A program made the position numbers and the translations under genes. Positions 24,792 through 32,208 of a DNA stretch of 56,635 nucleotides are shown here, piece after piece; the stretch's first letter is position 1, and each line of letters begins with the position of its first letter. Origin of the DNA: Bacteroidales bacterium UBA1199 (GTDB lineage: Bacteria; Bacteroidota; Bacteroidia; Bacteroidales; UBA932); NCBI GenBank assembly GCA_002309795.1, contig DBXZ01000063.1, positions 19,097 through 75,731 on the forward strand, written 5' to 3'. Under the pieces are notes generated by a model that worked only from the letters and a program-made list of their open reading frames with translations, did not search any database and was not told the DNA's origin.

Positions 24792-26885
24792 TCATTCTTT
24801 CATGGTCATTCCGTGACCCATCTCCAACACCCGGTCCGCAACGGCGATATTGTCTTTGCGGTGGGTAATCATAATGACGGTTTTCCCTTCATCCCGCAGC
24901 GCGGCCGCCTTGCGGAGGATGCACTGTTGCGAACCCGTATCCAGCGCGGCCGTCGCCTCGTCCAGGATCAGGATCCGGGGATCCCTGTAGAGGGCTCGCG
25001 CCAGTGCAATCCGCTGTTTCTGTCCGCCCGAAAGCAGACTTCCGTGTTCACCGGCAGGGGTCAGGATACCCATCGGAAGCGAGGCGATGAATCCGCCCAT
25101 CTGCAATTCTTCAAGTATCTTTCCTACTTTCCGCAAGTCGGGCTCCTTTTCCCCTCCGGTTATATTGTCCAGGATGGAGCAGCTCAGCAGCCCCGTTTCC
25201 TGGGGTACGATCGATATATATTCCCGCCAGCGCTGCAGGTCTATCAGCGCGATGTCGGTTTCGCCCAGCATGATATGCCCGCCTCCGATCGGATAGTCCC
25301 GCATCAGCAGGGCCGCGAGCGTGCTTTTTCCGCATCCGCTTTCTCCCGTGACGGCGGTCAGCGTCCCCTTCGGAAAAGTGGCGCTGAAATGCTCCAGCAG
25401 CGGGTTGCAGCCCGGGTAGGCGAAGGTCACGTCGCGGAAAGAGAGTTCCCACGATTCGCCCGGCGGCGTCTCGAGCCCGCCCTCCGGTTCCCCTTCGAGC
25501 AGCGTGATGTCCTGCAACCGTTCCAGCGAGATATTGGATTCGTTGATGCGGTTGCAGATTGCAACCAGTTCGCCCAGCGGGGTAGCGAACCAGGCAGAAA
25601 GGGCGTAGAACGATACCAGTTCGCCGGTGGTCAGGTCGCCCCGGAATACATAGAGCGAACCGATGCTCAGGAGCGAAAGGGTCATCAGCTTGGCGAGTAG
25701 GTCGGCCGAGAGCGAAAACCGCCCGAGACTGCGCCCGGTCCGGTACATGTTCCAGTTCATATTGGCGAAGGCGTGCTGCAGGTTGCCGTATCCCGTGTTT
25801 CCGCGGCCGAAATACTTCACGGTCCGGATGGCGGAGATGCTCTCGATGGAATTGCGTTCGAATTCGGCGGCGCTCTCCAGCAGCGACCGGTTGCGTTTGC
25901 GGGTAATCCGGCTGGCGACTACGTAGAGGCCGATATAGATCGGCACGAACGCCATCGTCATCAGGGCCAGTTTCCACCAGAAGGTGAACATCAGCGCAAA
26001 TGATCCGATCAGCAGAAGCGCACCGGTCGTCATACCGGTAAGCCCTTCGGTCAGCAGGCTGCGGACCTTGAAAGCGTCCGTAATCCGGGCGTTGAGTTCG
26101 CCCGCGCCCCGCCGCTGGAAGAAGCCTACCGGCAGGTTGAAGAGATGCCGGAGATAGTTGAGAATCAGCGTTCCGTCCATCCGTACGCCCGCCCGGAGAG
26201 AGAAGATGGAACTGCCGTAACCGACAAGGGCGGAGCAGACCAGGATCAGGGCGAGAAGGATCGAAACTTCCGCCAGTTCCCGGACATTTCCGCCCGGTAG
26301 GACGACATCGACGATATGCTGCAGGAAGAGCGAAGTCGCGATGCCCGCGATTACACATAAGAAGGATCCCGGCAGGGACCGTAGATAGTCCTGTTTTACG
26401 CAAGATAATAGATGAAAGTATTGGGACGAGTGAGAAGTGTCCGAAGCGGACAGGTGGGATGTATTGCTGCCGGGATCCGGGGATATGACAACCAGATAGC
26501 CGCTCCAAATGCGCTGGAGCGCCTCGTAGGAGAGCGAACGGTGACGCCCGAGTGCGGGGTCCATCACCCGGACCCGCCGCTTCCCCGCCCGGTAAAGGAC
26601 CAGGTAGTGCAGGTCGCCGTTCTTCTTGACCGTGTGGAGAATCGCCGGGGTGCGCAGTTTGCGGAGCGGGGCCGTGTCCCGTTCTGGCGACCGGTAACCC
26701 TGCCCGATAAAGCCCAGCGCACGGCAGGCATCGATCAGCCCTTTGACCGTGGTGCCGGTGCGGTCCGTACCCGAAGCCTCGCGGATCACGGTCAGGGGAA
26801 TATCCCGTCCGAAATACCGGGCGACGGAACAGAGCGCGGCGGCGCCGCAGTCAGAGAGGTCGTGTTGTTTGATGGCGGTTCTCAT
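24792..26885 (-). CDS. Peptidase-containing ABC exporter (C39 family, bacteriocin-type)
   Basis: A 697-residue fusion of a peptidase, a membrane domain and an ATPase that removes double-glycine leaders and exports the peptide. The C39 domain begins at the N-terminus: Gln7 and Cys13 in KQHDLSDCGAAAL, His93 in GDLHYLVLY and Asp109 in VMDPALG, so the catalytic set is complete. About six membrane segments follow (about 165-430). The ATPase has Walker A GESGCGKSTLA, signature LSGGQKQRIALARAL, Walker B ILILDEATAALD and switch ITHR. I start at the ATG at 26885; the frame is open 15 codons upstream into the preceding gene. The two precursor genes lie directly downstream. Confidence 0.93.
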   Translation of the reverse strand: MRTAIKQHDLSDCGAAALCSVARYFGRDIPLTVIREASGTDRTGTTVKGLIDACRALGFIGQGYRSPERDTAPLRKLRTPAILHTVKKNGDLHYLVLYRAGKRRVRVMDPALGRHRSLSYEALQRIWSGYLVVISPDPGSNTSHLSASDTSHSSQYFHLLSCVKQDYLRSLPGSFLCVIAGIATSLFLQHIVDVVLPGGNVRELAEVSILLALILVCSALVGYGSSIFSLRAGVRMDGTLILNYLRHLFNLPVGFFQRRGAGELNARITDAFKVRSLLTEGLTGMTTGALLLIGSFALMFTFWWKLALMTMAFVPIYIGLYVVASRITRKRNRSLLESAAEFERNSIESISAIRTVKYFGRGNTGYGNLQHAFANMNWNMYRTGRSLGRFSLSADLLAKLMTLSLLSIGSLYVFRGDLTTGELVSFYALSAWFATPLGELVAICNRINESNISLERLQDITLLEGEPEGGLETPPGESWELSFRDVTFAYPGCNPLLEHFSATFPKGTLTAVTGESGCGKSTLAALLMRDYPIGGGHIMLGETDIALIDLQRWREYISIVPQETGLLSCSILDNITGGEKEPDLRKVGKILEELQMGGFIASLPMGILTPAGEHGSLLSGGQKQRIALARALYRDPRILILDEATAALDTGSQQCILRKAAALRDEGKTVIMITHRKDNIAVADRVLEMGHGMTMKE

Positions 26886-26889
26886 GGCT

Positions 26890-27045
26890 CTACAGATATA
26901 TGGCAAACGCCAGCGTGACCAGGAAACCAAGCAGCACCAGCAGCAGCGTGTAGCATCCCCTGGCGGCGCGCCCCAGTTGCGGGGCGAGTCCGTCGGCCGT
27001 GACCCGGAGGTCGGCGAGGGGGAGAAGGTTGCGGTCGCTTGTCAT
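26890..27045 (-). CDS. Small single-span membrane protein, first gene of the peptide cluster (51 aa)
   Basis: I do not recognise this protein. It has a charged 30-residue N-terminal part (MTSDRNLLPLADLRV onward) and one hydrophobic C-terminal segment, about residues 31-51, starting at the single cysteine (CYTLLLVLLGFLVTLAFAIYL is 21 residues, all membrane-like apart from its first). Its stop is four bases before the exporter ATG, so the two are likely co-translated. The ATG at 27045 is chosen; the frame is open 11 codons upstream. It could be an immunity protein, an exporter accessory subunit, or a truncated adaptor N-terminus (short tail then one span). No Shine-Dalgarno is seen. Confidence 0.55.
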   Translation of the reverse strand: MTSDRNLLPLADLRVTADGLAPQLGRAARGCYTLLLVLLGFLVTLAFAIYL

Positions 27046-27080
27046 GGCTCGGAGCGTTTTCACCGCAAAGAAAAACACAC

Positions 27081-27120
27081 TTTCGGCAGGGTGGTTACCA
27101 TCCCGGACAATTTCGGCAGG
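27081..27120. repeat. 10-bp direct repeat, 30-bp period, upstream of the peptide cluster
   Basis: TTTCGGCAGG occurs at 27081-27090 and again at 27111-27120, so the copies are exactly three helical turns apart. A small inverted repeat, TGGT-T-ACCA, lies between them. The block is 36 bases upstream of the first gene of the peptide export operon and looks like a regulator binding site. The regulator is not in the window. Confidence 0.5.
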
Positions 27121-27128
27121 ACCCCCTT

Positions 27129-27142
27129 ATTTTGGTCAAAAT
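27129..27142. promoter_or_regulatory. 14-bp palindrome in the AT-rich divergent intergenic region
   Basis: ATTTTG-GT-CAAAAT is a perfect six-base inverted repeat with a two-base centre. It lies in an AT-rich patch (about 27121-27200) of an otherwise GC-rich region, between the peptide cluster and ileS. It may be an operator. No TAnnTTTG box for the minus-strand operon was found here. Confidence 0.35.
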
Positions 27143-27220
27143 GCACTTTTTTGAAAAACGCATCATTTTTTTAGAAAAATGAAAAATCGCAAAAATCGAC
27201 CGTTGTCCCGGGGCGTCCGG

Positions 27221-27251
27221 CTTGTGTTTCAAGTGAGAAATACTATCTTTG
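27221..27251 (+). promoter_or_regulatory. Promoter of ileS
   Basis: The -7 box TATCTTTG is at 27244-27251 and a near-consensus -33 element CTTG at 27221-27224, with a 19-bp spacer. The predicted start is near 27258, about 30 nt before the ileS ATG. Confidence 0.75.
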
Positions 27252-27287
27252 CAGGTTATTATTTGCAAAACCAGTAACCCGACCGAT

Positions 27288-30200
27288 ATGAGTTTTCCCG
27301 AGTACAAAAAACTGGATCTGGTGGCGGTCAACCGCGAGGTCCTTTCCGGGTGGAAGGCGAAAGATACCTTCCGCACGTCGATGAAGCTGCGCGAAGGCGC
27401 GCCGGCATTCGTCTTCTTCGAGGGCCCGCCCTCCGCGAACGGCATGCCGGGCATCCACCACGTGATGGCGCGTTCCATCAAGGACGCTGTCTGCCGTTAC
27501 AAGGCGCAGAAGGGCTATTTCGTGGATCGCCGTGCCGGCTGGGACACCCACGGCCTGCCCGTGGAACTCGGCGTCGAGAAGAAACTCGGCATCACCAAGG
27601 AAGACATCGGCAAGAAGATTTCGGTGGAGGAGTACAACCGCACCTGCCGTGAAGAGGTGATGAAATACACCTCCGAATGGGTCTCGCTGACGGAAAAGAT
27701 CGGTTACTGGGTTGATACCGACCGTCCGTACATCACCTACGACAACCACTATATCGAGACGCTCTGGTATCTGCTCAAGAAGATTTACGACAAGGGTTAT
27801 CTCTACAAGGGTTATTCCATCCAGCCTTATTCACCGGCCGCCGGCACGGGACTGAGCTCGCACGAGCTGAACCAGCCGGGCTGCTACCGTGACGTGAAAG
27901 ACACCACCGTCACCGTGCAGTTCGAGGTGATTCGCGACGCCGCTTCGGAGTTCCTCTTCGAAGGGGCCGACCGCCCGGTTTACATCCTGGCCTGGACCAC
28001 GACCCCCTGGACCCTGCCGTCCAACACCGCGCTCTGCGTGGGCCCGAACATCGATTACGTGATGGTGGACGGCGTCAATCCCTACTCCAAGGCGCCTGCC
28101 CGCTATGTTGTGGCTGCACCGCTCTTCGACGCCCATTTCAACGATAAGAATCCGGGTACCCGGGTCGGCACGCCCGTCAAGGGTACCGCGCTGGTGGGCA
28201 TCCGCTACAAGCAGCTGATCCCCTGGATGAAACCCGAAGGCGACGCTTTCCGCGTCATCCCCGGCGACTATGTCACCACGGAAGACGGTACGGGTATCGT
28301 CCACATCGCCCCGACCTTCGGTGCGGACGACGACAAGGTGGCCAAGGCCGCCGGCATCGCGCCGATGCAGGTAATTGACCGCGCCGGCAACCGCCAGGCT
28401 ATGGTGGACCGCACCGGCAAGCTCTACCGGATAGAAGACCTCGATCCGAAGTTCGTCGCAGAACGGGTGGATGCGGCCGCGTACGGCCCCTTCGCCGGCC
28501 GTTTCGTGAAGAACGCCTACGACGATACGCTGGCCCCGGACGCTCCCACGCTCGATATCGACATCTGCATGGAGCTCAAGCAGCAGGGTATCGCGTTCCG
28601 TATCGAAAAACACGTTCACAACTATCCGCACTGCTGGCGTACCGACAAACCGGTGCTCTACTATCCGCTCGATTCGTGGTTCATCCGCACCACGGCCGTG
28701 CAACAGCGGATGTTCGACTTGAACAAGACCATCAACTGGAAGCCCGAATCCACCGGTACCGGCCGTTTCGGCAAATGGCTCGAAAATATCCAGGACTGGA
28801 ACCTCTCCCGCAGCCGCTACTGGGGCACTCCGCTGCCCATCTGGCGCACGGAGGACGGCAAACAGGAGAAGTGCATCGGTTCGCTCGAAGAGCTTTACGC
28901 TGAGATCGAACGCTCCGTGGCCGCCGGCGTGATGGCTGAGAATCCGCTCCGCAAGGCCGGTTTCGTCCCGGGCGACTTCTCCAAAGCGAACTACGACCGC
29001 GTGGACCTGCACCGCCCCTACGTCGACAACATCTATCTGGTTTCCGAAGACGGCCGCAAGATGGTCCGCGAGAGCGACCTGATCGACGTCTGGTTCGACT
29101 CCGGCGCCATGCCGTACGCCCAGGAAGGGCTCTCCGAACTGGGCAAGCCCAACTTCGGCCAGACGGCCGACTTTATCGCCGAGGGCGTGGATCAGACCCG
29201 CGGCTGGTTCTACACGCTGCATGCCGTCCATACGATGGTCTCCGACACCTGCGCCTACAAGACGGTCATCTCCAACGGCCTGGTGCTCGACAAAGAGGGC
29301 AACAAGATGTCCAAGCGCCTGGGCAACGCCGTTGACCCCTTCAAGATTATCGACACCTACGGCGCCGACGCGCTTCGCTGGTACATGCTCACCAACGCCC
29401 AGCCCTGGGACAACCTCAAGTTCGACGAGGCGGGCGTGAGCGAGATCCAGCGCAAGTTCTTCGGTACGCTCTACAATACCTACTCCTTCTTTGCACTCTA
29501 TGCGAACGTGGACGGATTCGATCCGGCTGCACCGCAGGCCGATCCTTCCGAGCGTCAGGAAATCGACCGCTGGCTGGTTTCGCTGCTCAATTCGCTCGTA
29601 AAGAAGGTGGACGCCGCTTACGCCGATTACGACATCACGCTGGCCGGCCGTCTTATCCAGGATTTCGTCTGCGACGACCTCTCCAACTGGTATGTCCGGC
29701 TCAACCGCAAGCGCTTCTGGGGCGGCGGTCTGACCCGCGACAAGCTGGTGGCTTACCAGACCCTATACCGTGCCCTGCGGACCGTTGCGCTGCTCGCAGC
29801 CCCGATCGCTCCCTTCTACATGGAACGTCTCTGGTGCGACCTGGTTCCCGGTGCGGAGTCCGTGCATTTCGAACGGATTCCGGAATTCTGCGAATCCGAA
29901 ATCGACAACGCTCTCGAGGAAAGGATGGCCCTCGCACAACAGGCCACCTCGATGGTGCTGGCACTTCGCCGCAAGGTCAACATCAAGGTCCGCCAGCCGC
30001 TGGCAAAGATCATCATCCCGGTGATCGATGCTTCGCTGCAGACCCAGATTGAAAAGGTCAAGCAGTTGATCCTGACGGAGGTCAACGTCAAGGAAGCGGA
30101 ATTTATCCGCGATACCACGGGCTTGATTACCAAGAAGATCAAGCCGAACTTCAAGACCCTGGGCAAGCGCTACGGCAAGCAGATGAAAGAGATTGCCGCC

Positions 30201-30653
30201 GCATTCGCCGCCATGGACCAGGCTACGATCAGCGCGATTGAGCGGGCAGGGGACTACACCCTTGAACTGCCCTCCGGCCCTGTCGCACTGGAGACGGCGG
30301 ACTACGATATTCACTCCGAGGACATGCCGGGCTGGCTCGTCGCATCCGAAGGCCGCCTGACCGTCGCGCTCGACGTGACGCTCACCGACGACCTGCGCCG
30401 CGAAGGCATCGCCCGCGAACTGATCAACCGCATCCAGAATCTCCGCAAGGAGAGCGGATTTGAAGTGACCGACCGGATCTCCGTGGTGATCGCTTCCGAT
30501 CCGGCAATCGAGGATGCACTCGCCGCATACGGCAGCTATCTCTGCGAGCAGACCCTTACCCAATCCCTCTCCTTTGCCCCGGCGGCAGACTTCACCGGAA
30601 CGGAGGTGGAATGGGACGAAGGTACGCTCAAGATTTCCGTCGCCAGAGTATAG
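27288..30653 (+). CDS. ileS: Isoleucyl-tRNA synthetase
   Basis: Charges tRNA-Ile with isoleucine. A 1121-residue class Ia enzyme, longer than the E. coli enzyme (938) and of the eukaryote-like type common in this phylum. The HIGH-type motif is FFEGPPSANGMPGIHHVMAR near residue 45, the editing domain occupies about 200-400, and KMSKR appears in LDKEGNKMSKRLGN near residue 675. DQTRGWFYTLHAVHT is another class Ia mark. I use the ATG at 27288 (MSFPEYKKLDL); an upstream in-frame ATG at 27249 is inside the promoter. The eukaryote-like type is often less sensitive to mupirocin; that is family knowledge, not shown here. Confidence 0.96.
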   Translation: MSFPEYKKLDLVAVNREVLSGWKAKDTFRTSMKLREGAPAFVFFEGPPSANGMPGIHHVMARSIKDAVCRYKAQKGYFVDRRAGWDTHGLPVELGVEKKLGITKEDIGKKISVEEYNRTCREEVMKYTSEWVSLTEKIGYWVDTDRPYITYDNHYIETLWYLLKKIYDKGYLYKGYSIQPYSPAAGTGLSSHELNQPGCYRDVKDTTVTVQFEVIRDAASEFLFEGADRPVYILAWTTTPWTLPSNTALCVGPNIDYVMVDGVNPYSKAPARYVVAAPLFDAHFNDKNPGTRVGTPVKGTALVGIRYKQLIPWMKPEGDAFRVIPGDYVTTEDGTGIVHIAPTFGADDDKVAKAAGIAPMQVIDRAGNRQAMVDRTGKLYRIEDLDPKFVAERVDAAAYGPFAGRFVKNAYDDTLAPDAPTLDIDICMELKQQGIAFRIEKHVHNYPHCWRTDKPVLYYPLDSWFIRTTAVQQRMFDLNKTINWKPESTGTGRFGKWLENIQDWNLSRSRYWGTPLPIWRTEDGKQEKCIGSLEELYAEIERSVAAGVMAENPLRKAGFVPGDFSKANYDRVDLHRPYVDNIYLVSEDGRKMVRESDLIDVWFDSGAMPYAQEGLSELGKPNFGQTADFIAEGVDQTRGWFYTLHAVHTMVSDTCAYKTVISNGLVLDKEGNKMSKRLGNAVDPFKIIDTYGADALRWYMLTNAQPWDNLKFDEAGVSEIQRKFFGTLYNTYSFFALYANVDGFDPAAPQADPSERQEIDRWLVSLLNSLVKKVDAAYADYDITLAGRLIQDFVCDDLSNWYVRLNRKRFWGGGLTRDKLVAYQTLYRALRTVALLAAPIAPFYMERLWCDLVPGAESVHFERIPEFCESEIDNALEERMALAQQATSMVLALRRKVNIKVRQPLAKIIIPVIDASLQTQIEKVKQLILTEVNVKEAEFIRDTTGLITKKIKPNFKTLGKRYGKQMKEIAAAFAAMDQATISAIERAGDYTLELPSGPVALETADYDIHSEDMPGWLVASEGRLTVALDVTLTDDLRREGIARELINRIQNLRKESGFEVTDRISVVIASDPAIEDALAAYGSYLCEQTLTQSLSFAPAADFTGTEVEWDEGTLKISVARV

Positions 30654-30673
30654 GATGTTTGAGAATTAATTAT

Positions 30674-30681
30674 TAGCTTTG
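30674..30681 (+). promoter_or_regulatory. Promoter -7 box of dksA-like gene and lspA
   Basis: TAGCTTTG fits TAnnTTTG, 26 bases before the ATG at 30707. The nearest TTTG (30658-30661) is only 12 bases upstream, too close for a standard -33, so strength is uncertain. Confidence 0.55.
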
Positions 30682-30706
30682 TAAGAACTAAAACGAACGA
30701 GGAATT

Positions 30707-31105
30707 ATGGCAAAGAAAGTTACAACCGCCGAAAAGGTTCGCTACAGCGATGAAGAACTCCAGGAGTTCAAGGCCCTGATTCTTGAAAAGCTCGACGCCG
30801 CCCGCAAAGAGTATGACATGCTCAAGGGGATGGTCAATCATAGCACCAGCAACGACACCGAGGATACTTCCCCTACCTTCAAGGTGCTCGAAGAGGGCGC
30901 ATCTTCTCTCTCCAAAGAGGAGATCGGCCAGCTGGCTTCCCGTCAGTACAAACTGATCCAGAATCTCGAAGCTGCGCTCGGCCGCATCGAGAACAAGACC
31001 TACGGCATCTGCCGCGCTACCGGTAAACTGATTCCCAAGGAGCGTCTCCGCCTGGTTCCGCACGCTACACTCAGCGTCGAAGCCAAGGAGCAGGGATACA
31101 AATAA
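30707..31105 (+). CDS. TraR/DksA family protein, zinc cysteines mostly lost
   Basis: A 132-residue coiled-coil protein of the DksA/TraR family, which binds the RNA polymerase secondary channel. A helical hairpin spans about residues 12-95. The C-terminal finger region reads YGICRATGKLIPKERL and keeps one cysteine of the usual four, as I expect for Bacteroidota members, so it probably binds no zinc. It lies between ileS and lspA, an order I associate with this phylum. Confidence 0.88.
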   Translation: MAKKVTTAEKVRYSDEELQEFKALILEKLDAARKEYDMLKGMVNHSTSNDTEDTSPTFKVLEEGASSLSKEEIGQLASRQYKLIQNLEAALGRIENKTYGICRATGKLIPKERLRLVPHATLSVEAKEQGYK

Positions 31106-31117
31106 TCTTCCCGCCCG

Positions 31118-31759
31118 ATGAAGCTCTCCCGCGGAACGAAGATCACTCTGCTTGTCGTCCTTCTGCTGGTTATTGATCAGGTCATCAAGATTCTGGTCAA
31201 GACCAACATGACGCTCGGGCAGAGTATTCATGTTTTCGGCGACTGGTTCCAGATCTATTTCGTCGAAAACAACGGGATGGCCTTCGGAATGCAGTTCGGC
31301 GCCACCTTCGGCAAACTGTTGCTCAGTGTCCTCCGCGTCGCTCTGGTCGTTTTCATTTTCCTCTACATCCGCAAGTTGCTCAAGCGTCCGGCCACCCCGA
31401 TGGGGGTGCTGGTCGGCCTGGCCGCCATCCTGTGCGGTGCCCTGGGCAACATTATCGATTCCTTGTTCTACGGACTGATCTTTTCACAGAGCACGGCTAC
31501 GCAGGTAGCTACGATGTTCCCCGCCGGGGGCGGCTACGAAAGCTTTCTCTTCGGCAAGGTGGTAGATATGTTCTACTTCCCCATCATCGACACCGACCTG
31601 CCCTCCTGGTTCCCCATCTGGGGTGGACAGCACATCATTTTCTTCCGCCCCATCTTCAATTTTGCCGACTCCTGCATCACTGTCGGCGCCATCTACCTGC
31701 TGATCTTCCACTGGCGCTTCTTCGGCAAAAAGCCCGAAACAGAGGCCTCAGCCAAATAA
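31118..31759 (+). CDS. lspA: Signal peptidase II (lipoprotein signal peptidase)
   Basis: Cleaves prolipoprotein signal peptides in the inner membrane. The 213-residue protein has four hydrophobic segments. Family motifs: VIDQVIKILVK near residue 18, VENNGMAFGM near 49, the first catalytic aspartate in GNIIDSLFYG near 113 and the second in FNFADSCITVG near 188. It is longer than E. coli LspA (164) because of an insertion of about 45 residues before the second aspartate. It follows the dksA-like gene by 12 bases. Several lipoproteins in the window are its likely substrates. Confidence 0.95.
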   Translation: MKLSRGTKITLLVVLLLVIDQVIKILVKTNMTLGQSIHVFGDWFQIYFVENNGMAFGMQFGATFGKLLLSVLRVALVVFIFLYIRKLLKRPATPMGVLVGLAAILCGALGNIIDSLFYGLIFSQSTATQVATMFPAGGGYESFLFGKVVDMFYFPIIDTDLPSWFPIWGGQHIIFFRPIFNFADSCITVGAIYLLIFHWRFFGKKPETEASAK

Positions 31760-31760
31760 T

Positions 31761-31791
31761 TTTGCGCGTCGCGCGCGATTTCCTATCTTTG
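31761..31791 (+). promoter_or_regulatory. Promoter of tRNA-Ser
   Basis: A consensus promoter: -33 TTTG at 31761-31764, -7 TATCTTTG at 31784-31791, with a 19-bp spacer. The spacer contains a GCGCG-TCG-CGCGC inverted repeat. The predicted start is a few bases before the tRNA at 31804. Confidence 0.85.
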
Positions 31792-31803
31792 CCCTCCCAA
31801 AAG

Positions 31804-31888
31804 GGAAGGTTGGCCGAGTGGTCTATGGCGGCGGTCTTGAAAACCGTTAGGCGGCAACGTCTCAGGGGTTCGAATCCCTTACCTTCCG
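31804..31888 (+). tRNA. tRNA-Ser(UGA)
   Basis: An 85-nt class II tRNA. The 7-bp acceptor stem pairs GGAAGGT with ACCTTCC, then discriminator G. The anticodon loop CTTGAAA has TGA at 31838-31840, decoding UCA-type serine codons. A long variable arm precedes the T arm with GGTTCGAATCC. The genomic bases after the discriminator are CA, not a full CCA. It has its own promoter and terminator. Confidence 0.95.
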
Positions 31889-32027
31889 CAAATTAAAGAA
31901 TTGGAGGCTGCGCGACATGGTCGCGCGGCTTTTTTTGAGATTTGAGGCCGCTCGGAAAGCTAGCTTTCCAGACGGCCTCACTTCTCAAAAACCGACCGGA
32001 GGTCGGGCCTCCAATTCTTTAATTTGC
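31888..32027. repeat. 140-bp cloverleaf-like palindromic element at the tRNA-Ser 3' end
   Basis: The ends are a perfect 21-bp inverted repeat: 31888-31908 (starting GCAAATTAAAGAATTGG) and 32007-32027. Inside are three hairpins. The first is the tRNA terminator stem (GCGCGAC-ATG-GTCGCGC). The second is a long stem made of TTTTTGAGA/TCTCAAAAA, TGAGGCCG/CGGCCTCA and the perfect 16-bp palindrome GGAAAGCTAGCTTTCC. The third is CCGACC-GGA-GGTCGG. The whole folds as a four-way junction in DNA or RNA. The left arm shares its first base with the tRNA discriminator. Its nature is unknown; a repetitive element or structured RNA are options. Confidence 0.75.
31907..31936 (+). terminator. Rho-independent terminator of tRNA-Ser
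   Basis: A 7-bp GC-rich stem with a three-base loop (GCGCGAC-ATG-GTCGCGC), extended by further pairs, followed by seven Ts at 31930-31936. It is part of the larger palindromic element. Confidence 0.85.
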
Positions 32028-32033
32028 ACTGCC

Positions 32034-32078
32034 CCGCGCAGCGGACAGGGATGTGTCAGCCGCAGGCTGGCAAATCCC
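32034..32078. repeat. Two short hairpins between the cloverleaf and the hairpin pair
   Basis: CCGC-GCA-GCGG at 32034-32044, then 32048-32078 with stem GGGAT ... ATCCC enclosing TGT/GCA pairs and CAGCC-GCA-GGCTG, about 13 pairs with one mismatch. Neither is followed by a T-run. No protein-coding signal is seen here. Confidence 0.5.
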
Positions 32079-32088
32079 GGAGTGAATG

Positions 32089-32180
32089 CGTAGCAGGTGG
32101 GTCACTGTTAGGCCCACCTGCTACGATTTACCCATATAAGTGTAACAGGTGGTCCCCTGTTTGGATTACCTGTTACACTT
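32089..32180. repeat. Tandem hairpin pair, copy 1 (downstream of the outer-membrane receptor gene)
   Basis: The first hairpin has perfect 13-bp arms: CGTAGCAGGTGGG at 32089-32101 and its complement at 32113-32125, with an 11-base loop. The second also has perfect 13-bp arms: AAGTGTAACAGGT at 32138-32150 and its complement at 32168-32180, with a 17-base loop. The two hairpins share the core AACAGGTGG/AGCAGGTGG. The spacer between them (TACGATTT...TATAA) resembles that of the pair at 35653-35733, so I treat them as one repeat family. Confidence 0.65.
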
Positions 32181-32208
32181 GAAGACTTGGTGCACGATCA
32201 GGGAGCGA

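Noticed and set aside
31432..31896. A 154-codon plus-strand frame running from lspA through tRNA-Ser
   Set aside because: It lies in a wrong frame of lspA and then runs through the tRNA and its promoter; no protein family is recognisable.
32089..32180. CRISPR array
   Set aside because: The repeats are inverted hairpins, not direct repeats with uniform spacers, and no cas gene is near.
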